NCBI RefSeq assembly: GCF_001999985.1
Contig: NZ_CP019645.1
Span: 2,542,001 to 2,606,000 of the forward strand
Source of the DNA: Helicobacter bilis
GTDB lineage: Bacteria > Campylobacterota > Campylobacteria > Campylobacterales > Helicobacteraceae
Direction: 5' to 3'
DNA length: 64,000 nt
The notes below the pieces were generated by a model. The model ran no database searches. It saw only the letters and a list, made by a program, of their open reading frames with translations, and was not told the origin of the DNA. This document shows, in pieces, positions 39,585 through 48,600 of the stretch; position 1 is the stretch's first letter, and each line of letters begins with the position of its first letter. The translations under genes and the position numbers were made by a program.

Positions 39585-41270
39585 TTGAGTATAGAAGCAA
39601 ATACAATAACAAATAAGCAGATTTATAGACAATGGCTCTGCACTGGTTGGGACGGCTGGTGGGCAATAGGGGATAGATATAAAAGGTCATATTGGGCGAA
39701 TGAAACACAAAATGTAAAACTCTCTAGTGGGGCGTATGATGGGGATTTGTTAGGCACAAGTGGCGAGGTAAAGTTTGGCGTATTTAAACTTAATCCTAAT
39801 GAAGTAGTCAATATATCTGTTGGAGAAGGCTTTGTAAAAGGGCATGTAGATATAGTGTATTTTGAATTAAGAAATGGCAATGATGAAGCTATTACTAAAC
39901 CAAGTCAGCCTAATGATGTAACTGCTGGTATTCCTTTACCTGCACCTACTCCACCACAAGTAACACCAACACCGCCGCCGCCTTTGCCTTTAACTTTGGG
40001 GATAAAACCTGAAAAGCTAGAATTAGAAGTAGGGACTACACAAACAATAGAGATTATCACAAATGCTACAAGTTATACAAGTAATATGCAAGATGATACT
40101 ATTGCAAGTTTCAATGAAGCTACAAAAGAAATCACTGCAAATCTTCAAGGTGATACTATGCTAACTATTGAGGGCATAAGAGATAATGAGAGTATAAGAA
40201 GGGCGGTAGCAATAAAGGTTATTGAAAAACAAACAATAATCAATCCTACACCACCAACTACCACACCACAAAACACACCTAAAAGCATAAATTTCACAAG
40301 TCTTTTACCTAACTTGCAAACAATGAATACAGAACAATTAAGCTTTATGTATGTTATAGGCTTTGTATGGCAGGAATTATTTAAAATCGCACAAAATGAT
40401 AATAATATGACTTTGCTGCATACAACTATCACTGAAAAGAGAAAGAAAGAATTGCAAGATTTATATGATACACAAAGAATAAACTACACACAAAAGCAGA
40501 CGCTAATAGGTTATGCCCCTGTTGGCTATCAAATACTCTCTACACATATAAGTGCTTATCCATTCTTACAAAGCAAAGATGAAGCACATTTGCAAACACT
40601 AGAAAGCCTTATTATCGAAAAAGAGAGTGTAGAACAAGGCATGACCTTTACACATGCTTTTAGCGAAGCAGTAAAAAATATGAGTAATGAAACTTTTACA
40701 GATAATTTAGAAGTATGGATTAAAGAAGCACAAGGGGTTATAACAAGGACAAGGCTTGAAGACCCTATAAATCAAACACCACAAGGGCTAGACTCTTTAA
40801 ATGTAGTTTTCTCTAAGAATCCAAATAGCTATATTGCAAGGAATGAAACAAGCGATGAGTTAAAGATAGATAGATTTAATTGTGTTTGGGAAGACCCACT
40901 AGAGACTGATTATATACATGAATTGTTTTGGTTTATTGTATATGATGAAGCTAAAGTAGGTTTTGATATGCAAAAGGTAAAAGAAACATGGATAACACAA
41001 AAAAATCATGCTGGGGATAAGAATGTATCTAATACGCCTGAAAAAAGACAAAATTTTATCAATGTAGGAAATAATATTCAAGTAGGGGCAATAGGGCAGA
41101 TATTTAGAAAAGCCTACTTTACTGATATGAAAGATGAGCTATTTGAAGCTTATGATGTAGCACCTTATAAGATGAGATTAAAAGAGAGTATCTATCAATT
41201 AAGTAAAGAAGACTTGCTAGAGTTATTTACTAGGGCATGTCAAAAGGTGTATGCGATAAGTAAAACTTAG
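39585..41270 (+). CDS. Tryptophan-rich protein with Ig-like (Big_2-type) domain, unknown function
   Basis: The frame is open from 39537. A TTG at 39585 is a possible start, but no ribosome site is clear, so the N-terminus is uncertain. The first 105 residues are beta-like and aromatic (GWDGWWAIGDRYKRSYW). A Pro-rich linker (TPPQVTPTPPPPLPL) is followed by a domain at about 145-225 (KPEKLELEVGTTQTIEI) like bacterial Ig-like group 2 domains, a second Pro/Thr linker, and a 310-residue helical part. Phage virion or surface adhesin roles both fit. It opens the accessory island and ends one base before hairpin element A. Confidence 0.5.
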   Translation: MSIEANTITNKQIYRQWLCTGWDGWWAIGDRYKRSYWANETQNVKLSSGAYDGDLLGTSGEVKFGVFKLNPNEVVNISVGEGFVKGHVDIVYFELRNGNDEAITKPSQPNDVTAGIPLPAPTPPQVTPTPPPPLPLTLGIKPEKLELEVGTTQTIEIITNATSYTSNMQDDTIASFNEATKEITANLQGDTMLTIEGIRDNESIRRAVAIKVIEKQTIINPTPPTTTPQNTPKSINFTSLLPNLQTMNTEQLSFMYVIGFVWQELFKIAQNDNNMTLLHTTITEKRKKELQDLYDTQRINYTQKQTLIGYAPVGYQILSTHISAYPFLQSKDEAHLQTLESLIIEKESVEQGMTFTHAFSEAVKNMSNETFTDNLEVWIKEAQGVITRTRLEDPINQTPQGLDSLNVVFSKNPNSYIARNETSDELKIDRFNCVWEDPLETDYIHELFWFIVYDEAKVGFDMQKVKETWITQKNHAGDKNVSNTPEKRQNFINVGNNIQVGAIGQIFRKAYFTDMKDELFEAYDVAPYKMRLKESIYQLSKEDLLELFTRACQKVYAISKT

Positions 41271-41393
41271 TGTGGCAATCTTGGCGGACACTTTTAAGGG
41301 AATTTTCACTTTTTGTTTCGGTCATGTATTATATATACACTCCCTCACAAAAAGCTTAATAACCCTTAAAATTGTCTCGCAATATTGCCACAC
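41270..41393 (-). repeat. Long-hairpin element A, left inverted repeat of the 1340-residue gene
   Basis: The outer arms GTGTGGCAAT (41270-41279) and ATTGCCACAC (41384-41393) enclose further paired arms: TTTTAAGGG/CCCTTAAAA (41292-41300, 41363-41371), CTTTTTGT/ACAAAAAG (41309-41316, 41347-41354), and the apical TGTAT-n5-ATACA (41325-41339). On the minus strand it is clearly similar to 45477-45598. Shared blocks include AATTTTAAGGGTTAT, GGGAGTGTAT, ATACATGACC and TTCCCTTAAAAGTGTCCGC. Confidence 0.85.
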
Positions 41394-41481
41394 ATAGTAT
41401 TACTTGATGTGGATAATAACCGACATATATTTAATTCTTAACATCTGCTATTCTCATGCAAATACTTAAAAAAGGCATTGC

Positions 41482-44400
41482 ATGGGATACATACTCACAC
41501 CAACACAAGCAGAAAATGATAATAAACTCATTAACAATACACTTGAAAGCTTAAAGACTACAAACCTTTTAAAACAATCACAAGATACTACCATTAATCC
41601 TAATCTAAGCACACAGAATACACAAACAACACAATCATTGCAATTACCACCAAAATTGCCACAAGGAAAAATCCCACAAATTAACACAGATTCCACAAAA
41701 AATACACAAAATCCACAACATAGCAACACACAAAAAAATATCGGTAATGCTATCAGTATGGGTAGCAATGTCTTATCTATGCAAACAAACCAAAATACAC
41801 TCCCACAAGCTAACAATACAACACCACAAACACATACAAACACCACACCTACACAAGCAAAGACTAACGCAAATAACACACAGACTACACAAAAGCCCTT
41901 TAATACTCAAATAGCCCTAAGTAGTGATAAAGATTTCAAACCACAAAGTGAAATGCCACAACAAACACAGATTCCACAAATACAAACACCACCTAAAAAA
42001 AGCAGACTACAAAGAGAGATAGAATCTACAAAGTATGCAACAAACTTTAATCAATCAGCATATACAAGAAATACAACTGCATTCTTAGGCAAACCGCATG
42101 AGTTTAGCAATCATAAACTAGCTATGGCAGCAAAATTAAGGCTATTAGAAAATTTCGATAGTAATGCAAATATAGATGATGAAGTCTTTCAAAGATATAA
42201 CATAATAGATAATGCAGTAGCAGCCCTAGAGACTGCTAAAAAGATACATGGGGAAAACTCTAAAGCATATAAAGATATTTTAGACCAATATATGCAATAT
42301 GGCATATTAAAAGATAATGGCATTAAAGATTATGCAAGTTTGGCAGAGTTTTATAATAAGGGCGGTAATGTAGGGATTAAGACAGAGTTTAAAGGAAGTG
42401 AGGGCAATGCAAGTGGGCTAGATTCTGTTGATGATAAAGAGAGTAAAAATACAATAGGCAATGATAGCATTAAAGCCTTTGCAGAACAAAAAAGAGATTT
42501 TATGAAAGGAGAGCAAGATAAAAGCTATGCTAATGGTTGGTTTAATCATTTATTGAAAGATAAAGTGCTAGACGAGTTTAGTAGTGATTCAGTTGAAAAC
42601 TCAATAGAACAAAATAAAGCTGGATTAAGTGTTGATAGGCAACTTGGCATATTAAAAAAAGAAGAAATAGATAAAGCCTTAAAGCAAGGCTTAGATAAGG
42701 TTAATAAAACACAAGGTAGGCATAAAGATGAAAAAGACGCTACACAACAAGAATATAACAAAGAGATAGCAAAGCGTTTAAAGCCTAACTACTTGCAAGA
42801 AACATGGCAAGATATAAATGTAGTTGATAATTTCAATAAAGGAAATTATGCCGCTGCGGCAGGAAATGCTGCAGGTGGTTTGACTAAATTAGCATTAGAT
42901 GGGGCAGCTATGACACTTGAAGGTGCGGCTGATACTATTTTTCATGGAATGACAAGAGATGCCTTTAAAAATAAGGCTGAATTAGTCTTAGATGAATATA
43001 ATCTGCCAAATTGGAGTGATACTAGTATGGGGGAGTATATAGCTAAAAGCAGAAAAGAAGGCAGTGATTATGATGATTTTTTAACCTTTGTAGGAAGCCT
43101 TCAAAACTCACTAGTAGCAAGTAAAAAGGCAGAAGAGATATGGGATAAGGAAACAAGAGATAAATTAATAGAATATGTAGAAGCACAAGGCAGCCCTAAA
43201 GAAGCAAAAGCATGGGAAAACTTGGATAAATCAATCACTAAGCTAAAACAAGAATGGGATAACTCCCCTGCTAAAGTCTTAGCAGATAGTGATTTAATCG
43301 CTAAAGCTATGACGATGAAAAATCAGCATGATTATGGCAGATTTGTATTCAATCTTCTTAAAGAGCCTGAAAAAAATATGGAATTAGCACAAAGCTATAT
43401 CAATGATTTAGAATATATTTTAAAAACAGATGATAACTTTAAAGATGTAGATGAAGTAGCACTAACAAGAAGCGGACAGGTAGTTATAAGAAAGGGCGAC
43501 CAGTATCAAGCGTTAGAACAAGGCTTTTTAGAAAGCATACTGCACGGAATACATGATAGTGCCGCAGAAATTACTTCATCTTTAGGTGGGGCTTGGTGGG
43601 GACTTAAAAAAGCCCTTAAAAAACCGAGCAAAAATTATTGGCAGACTGCTGCAAAGGCTGGAGTATATTCTAGTGCTGGAGCTGCTGTGGGTGCTGCGGC
43701 TGGTGCTATTGCAGATGAAGAAATAAACTCATGGACGACAGGTTATAAAAATAAAGATGGCGGATTAAAAAGGGCAGCAGAAGCAGCTACATTAAGCATA
43801 GCAGGGGATATTATTATAGTAGGTGCTGGAGCTGGTATAAAGCAAGGCTACAAGGCTATTAAAAATGCTAACCTTGATGGCTTAAGTGGAATTGGCAATA
43901 AGATTGTAAATGAAACTCAAAAGTTAGCAAATGGCAATGTAAATGCAGTTACAAACTTCCTAGCTAAAAATGCACTTGATAATAACGAGAGAGAGGCTAT
44001 AAAAGAAGCCGCACAAAAAGAGTTTTTAAATGGAAAAAGTCTTGCTGATTATAAGAGTGATTCAAGCATTCCTAAGCTAGAGAGGCTTAAAAACGCTTGG
44101 CAGTATGAAAAGTTTATCAATAAAGAGAGTATGACAAAAGGTAAAGACAAGCTAGAAGCCTTAAGTAAAGAGTTTGAAAGCTTTCAAACTACAAGTATGG
44201 AATCTAATCGTCCTATTATGAGTTTAATGCAAGATATGTTTGAGGGCAAGGCTACAAGACATGAAAGAGAGAAGTTTTTACGCTTTGTAAGTCAAAATGA
44301 AGCTTTGCAATCTGCTTTAAGTGGTGTATTAGCTAAGAATCCTACACTTGCACTAAACTTTGGGCAGTTTATAGATAAAAGGGCAGCACAAGTAGCAAAA

Positions 44401-45504
44401 AGCATAGAGAGTGAAGCCCTTACGCAAAGAATGTTTAAAGATATGGATTCTAGCTATGCAAAAGGCTTAAAGGATAGATATGGTAAGGTAGAATATGATA
44501 TTAAAAGGACACTTGATAATATCAATTTTAGTAGCACTGGCACAAAAATAGCTGATATTTTAATGGATTTAAAAGAGAGTATCCCACATGTAACAAACGC
44601 AGGGCAGACTATTAATGCAATGCTACAAAAGCTACAAGCAAGGGGTATTAAAAGCTTTGATGATGATATGCTTGAGTTCATAGAGCCAAATCTAAATATT
44701 GATGATTTACTCAATATCCGCAAATACTACAATGATATATTAAGAAGTAAAGATTTTAAAAATGCAAGTTTCAAACATTTACAAGCCATTAATAAAGAGA
44801 TAGATTCAGCAGTAGAGAATGCCTTGCAAGATATAGCACAGCAAAGTGGCATTAATACAGCAAAGCTTTTAAAGAATTATAAAGATATAAACAAAGAGTA
44901 TGCAGACTATGCGAAGTTTAAAGAGAGTGATTTCTATAAAGATAGTGTAAAGACTAAAAAGAGAGAAAAAGACTTAAGCGAAGATAACTTTAATAAAGCT
45001 ATACTCAAACAAGCACAAAGAGAAGAAGGCTTTAATAACAAAGTCTTTAATCGCATTGCAAATAATACTGATACAAACTTACAAGCCCAAGCTATAAAAG
45101 AACTCATACAAAGAAATATAGCCAATGGGAATGGACAATTTAGGGCGGTTAAATGGCAGGAATTAATACAAGATTTAGAGAAGATAGAACATAGCATTAC
45201 AGATGAAGGCTTAAAGAATCTAGTCTCAAATCTCAAACAAGCACAAAGGCTATATAATGGCGATAATGAGTTTTTACAAGCAATACAGCGAAGTGTAGGA
45301 AGCAAACCTGCAAATGTATTAATAAGCAGTGCTAATGGATTATTTGGTAGAACGCTTTTATTATTCTATAACTTCGTGCATAAGATAATGGCTAGATTTG
45401 CAGGGGCTTTAAGTGAAAATCTAGCACATCAAAGCTTAGAAGACCAACTAAGCCTTTATAGAAAGGTAAAGATTCTATGCGGAAGTATTGCAAGGCAATT
45501 TTAA
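41482..45504 (+). CDS. 1340-residue modular protein, possibly a virion-ejected or element-transferred protein
   Basis: AAAAAGG stands 8 bases before the ATG. The first 175 residues are a disordered Gln/Asn/Thr/Pro-rich stretch. Long charged helical regions follow. A Gly/Ala-rich hydrophobic patch at about 725-800 (SAGAAVGAAAGAIADEE, SIAGDIIIVGAGAGI) could insert in a membrane. The rest is coiled-coil-like to the end, LCGSIARQF. The layout resembles large internal phage proteins ejected with DNA, but I recognise no enzymatic motif. Only four copies of the window's common heptamer occur in its 4 kb. It is bracketed by inverted hairpin elements A and B, and B includes its last codons. Confidence 0.6.
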   Translation: MGYILTPTQAENDNKLINNTLESLKTTNLLKQSQDTTINPNLSTQNTQTTQSLQLPPKLPQGKIPQINTDSTKNTQNPQHSNTQKNIGNAISMGSNVLSMQTNQNTLPQANNTTPQTHTNTTPTQAKTNANNTQTTQKPFNTQIALSSDKDFKPQSEMPQQTQIPQIQTPPKKSRLQREIESTKYATNFNQSAYTRNTTAFLGKPHEFSNHKLAMAAKLRLLENFDSNANIDDEVFQRYNIIDNAVAALETAKKIHGENSKAYKDILDQYMQYGILKDNGIKDYASLAEFYNKGGNVGIKTEFKGSEGNASGLDSVDDKESKNTIGNDSIKAFAEQKRDFMKGEQDKSYANGWFNHLLKDKVLDEFSSDSVENSIEQNKAGLSVDRQLGILKKEEIDKALKQGLDKVNKTQGRHKDEKDATQQEYNKEIAKRLKPNYLQETWQDINVVDNFNKGNYAAAAGNAAGGLTKLALDGAAMTLEGAADTIFHGMTRDAFKNKAELVLDEYNLPNWSDTSMGEYIAKSRKEGSDYDDFLTFVGSLQNSLVASKKAEEIWDKETRDKLIEYVEAQGSPKEAKAWENLDKSITKLKQEWDNSPAKVLADSDLIAKAMTMKNQHDYGRFVFNLLKEPEKNMELAQSYINDLEYILKTDDNFKDVDEVALTRSGQVVIRKGDQYQALEQGFLESILHGIHDSAAEITSSLGGAWWGLKKALKKPSKNYWQTAAKAGVYSSAGAAVGAAAGAIADEEINSWTTGYKNKDGGLKRAAEAATLSIAGDIIIVGAGAGIKQGYKAIKNANLDGLSGIGNKIVNETQKLANGNVNAVTNFLAKNALDNNEREAIKEAAQKEFLNGKSLADYKSDSSIPKLERLKNAWQYEKFINKESMTKGKDKLEALSKEFESFQTTSMESNRPIMSLMQDMFEGKATRHEREKFLRFVSQNEALQSALSGVLAKNPTLALNFGQFIDKRAAQVAKSIESEALTQRMFKDMDSSYAKGLKDRYGKVEYDIKRTLDNINFSSTGTKIADILMDLKESIPHVTNAGQTINAMLQKLQARGIKSFDDDMLEFIEPNLNIDDLLNIRKYYNDILRSKDFKNASFKHLQAINKEIDSAVENALQDIAQQSGINTAKLLKNYKDINKEYADYAKFKESDFYKDSVKTKKREKDLSEDNFNKAILKQAQREEGFNNKVFNRIANNTDTNLQAQAIKELIQRNIANGNGQFRAVKWQELIQDLEKIEHSITDEGLKNLVSNLKQAQRLYNGDNEFLQAIQRSVGSKPANVLISSANGLFGRTLLLFYNFVHKIMARFAGALSENLAHQSLEDQLSLYRKVKILCGSIARQF

Positions 45505-45598
45505 GGGTTATCGAGTGAAAGGCGAAGGGAGTGTATTAAGCATACATGACCAAGCCTTGAGCGAAGATTCCCTTAAAAGTGTCCGCAAGACAACGCAT
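45477..45598 (+). repeat. Long-hairpin element B, right inverted repeat of the 1340-residue gene
   Basis: Paired arms are ATGCG/CGCAT (45477-45481, 45594-45598), TTTTAAGGG/CCCTTAAAA (45499-45507, 45570-45578), AAGGC/GCCTT (45519-45523, 45554-45558) and apical TGTAT-n5-ATACA (45532-45546). Compared with element A, several arms and the apical loop differ in sequence while pairing is kept. It starts within the last codons of the 1340-residue gene. Confidence 0.85.
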
Positions 45599-45658
45599 TT
45601 AATTTAAAGAGATACAAAAGACTTTATATATGTCAGCATAGATTCTATCTCTAAGAAC

Positions 45659-48600
45659 TTGCCAAAAGAGGATAAAGAAACAAGCAAGGTATTAAAAGAG
45701 TTAGAATACTGGAAAACACAATTTGACAAAGATGATATAGCAAGTTTCTACACCATAAAAGACGCACAAGAAACTCAAATTGCAATCACAGCCAATAAAC
45801 AAGAATTACAAGAGAGAAAAGAAGTTATAGATAATGCTTTGAGTGAAGCTAGAAAAGATATAGAGACTATACAAAGAGAAGTTATAGAATCTAATCCTAA
45901 CTTCATGCCTACTAGACAAATAGATGACTTTGACAATGAAGCAACTTATAAAATGGAAGTAGAGTTTGATAAACTCGGTATGCAAGAGTTTCAAAGAAAA
46001 ATAGAGAGTGGGGAAATACAGCTAGATAAACCTACTCAAAAGACACTAGAGAATGCCTATTCACAATATAATCATTTATTACAAAAAAGAGAACTGCTAG
46101 AGAAAGACTTGCAAAGCTTTAAAGCCTTTGATGATAACAATATCTTAAAGACAAATAGCACTCTTATAGCACAAACACAAAGGGTATTACATCAAATACA
46201 AGATGATATTAGCTTTACCAAAGAAGCTATAAAAGATATAGAGAGTGAATTAAGCACAAGTAATAAAGCTTTAATACCTTTAAATACTCATGCAGAGACT
46301 AAAAAAGAAATCCATGCTTTTAGTAATCTTTTAGTCCCAACACAAACACAAACGAAACCAAGCTTTGCTACAAACTTAATGAAACAAGATACACAAGGCT
46401 TAATCCCTTATAACACACCACAAGACACTAAACTACTAGCATATAATGAAACAAAGCTACTAGAGTATAAAGAGACACTACACGCCCTGCAAAAGCTAGA
46501 CAAAAGCTTTAAAGACTTTATGAGTATGCCTTTTAGCATTATTGTAGATTCTAAAGGTAATGCCCTGCCTTTAACTTCTCAAGCTATAAAGAATTTTATA
46601 TTTCATAATCTTTATAAAGAGTTTATGAGTGCTACAAAAGCATTAAATAAGCCTTTAGCACAGCTAGACTTTAAACCTTTAAGTAATGAGATAAAAGCAC
46701 TGCCATATAAAGCTAATGCTAACCTAAAAGCACATTTAAGAGATATTAATGCTAAGACTAATGACTTTTTAGATTCTATGCAGGAGTTTAAAAACACTAC
46801 AAAAGAGATAAAGCTATTGCCATATAATAAACCTAGTGAAAATGAAGTAGTAGCAGTGGATAGGTTTAGGAATGTGTTGGGGGATAATTTCACTACAAAG
46901 CCAAACAATGATAAACCTATCACAGATTATCAAGTAACAATGGAAGTAGAGCCTTATGTAAGAGACTTAGCAAAGCTTAAAGGCAATGAAATATATGCGG
47001 ATTTACAAAACCTAGTGAATAAACATAGAGAAATGTTTGACAAGCCAAGCGATGTTTTTAAGCTTATAAAAGAGATTAAGAAAAACCCTGAATTCTTTTA
47101 TAACAACAATAGGCTAGATGCCGCTTTAATTGTAAAAAGATTAAGTGATAATAAAATCGGCAAAATGGGAGTTAAAAAAGATGATGGCGAAGTTATACAT
47201 GCTACAAAAGTAAGAGAGAAAGATTTAATAAGATTAAAAAAGGTAAGTGATAAATTTGCGGATAGCGTTGGTATTATCCAAACTTTCACCCAACAAGGTA
47301 GCAAAAACGACAAATCGTTGAATGGGCTACCAAACAATGAGACTAATCCTACCACAAAACAAGAAATAAGTAAAGAGATAGAATCTAAAAGCACACAAGA
47401 AAAAGAAAAAAAAGAAAGAATGCACAGGGGTGTTTATAGTGTCTATTACGATGACATAATGATTGATTTTCGAAAAAAATACGACCCTGATGATGATTTG
47501 TGGTTTATGAAACATGCAAAACTTGAATACAGCGATAATGGAGAAGAAGTTTATGCAGCACTTAAACACCTTAATGAAGTTAGAGATAATGTATCAATCA
47601 AATATGATGATTATGTAGCTGCAACAGAACAAGTCAAAAACTCTCTCAATCGTGCTGCTTTAGACATTATTGATGATTTTAAAGCTTGTGATGAAGCACT
47701 TGAAGCAATAGAAAAAATACAAACTAAATTGCTTGATGACTATCCATTCAATCAAAAAAGAGATACAACAAAATCACAAAAGCATAAAAATATAGAATCT
47801 AAAAGCACACAAGAGATAGTTAAACAAGTAAAACAAAGTGGCAAGAGTGTAAGAGAGAGACAAGAATTAATAGACAAAAACAAAACTACCGAAACTTTCA
47901 CAGATAAGCAAGGAAATACACATAGTGTAAAAGATTTTTCAAATCACTTACATACACAAGCAAAAGAACAAGAGAGTAATTTCAAAGGCTTTTTACAAGG
48001 TTTAAAAACCGAAAATAACGCCATAATAGACACACATATAACAAAATCAATAGAATCAATAGAAAGTAAAATAAGGCGTAAAAATGGAAATACAGATGAC
48101 ATGGCAGACTTCTTAAGGGCTAGTATTTTAGTGGATACAAACAAAGACTTAGATACACAATTATTAAATCTAGTCAATGCACTAGAAAAGCAAGGCATAC
48201 GCCCAAATATCGAGCTAAAGCACAGAACAAGCGGTTATAAAGGTTTGCATTTACAATTTGAATTTAATGGCATTAAAAGCGAGATACAACTCCACACAAA
48301 ACAAGGCTGGGAAATTAAAAAGAAGCAAGATGAGATTTATCAAGTTTTGAGGGAAGAGGAAGTTAAAGGAACGCTGAGTTTTGAGGAAAGACAAAATCTA
48401 ATGCGTAAAAGCAAGAGACTAGGCGAATCTCACGAGTTTTCTATAAATGATTTTGCTTCGTTTGAGCCAATCTCAACAACATCTTCATATTCTGAAAAAT
48501 CAGTATTACGACTAAAAGAAGTAGAATCATACTCAAGCCAAGAATCCTTTTTAAACTCAAAGCCCCTATTATCAGAACCCGATAAAGCATACAACCGATT

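Noticed and set aside
41466..41879. Minus-strand Cys/Val/Phe-rich frame opposite the 1340-residue gene
   Set aside because: It is the complement of the Gln/Asn/Thr-rich leader; its odd composition is a shadow of that leader.
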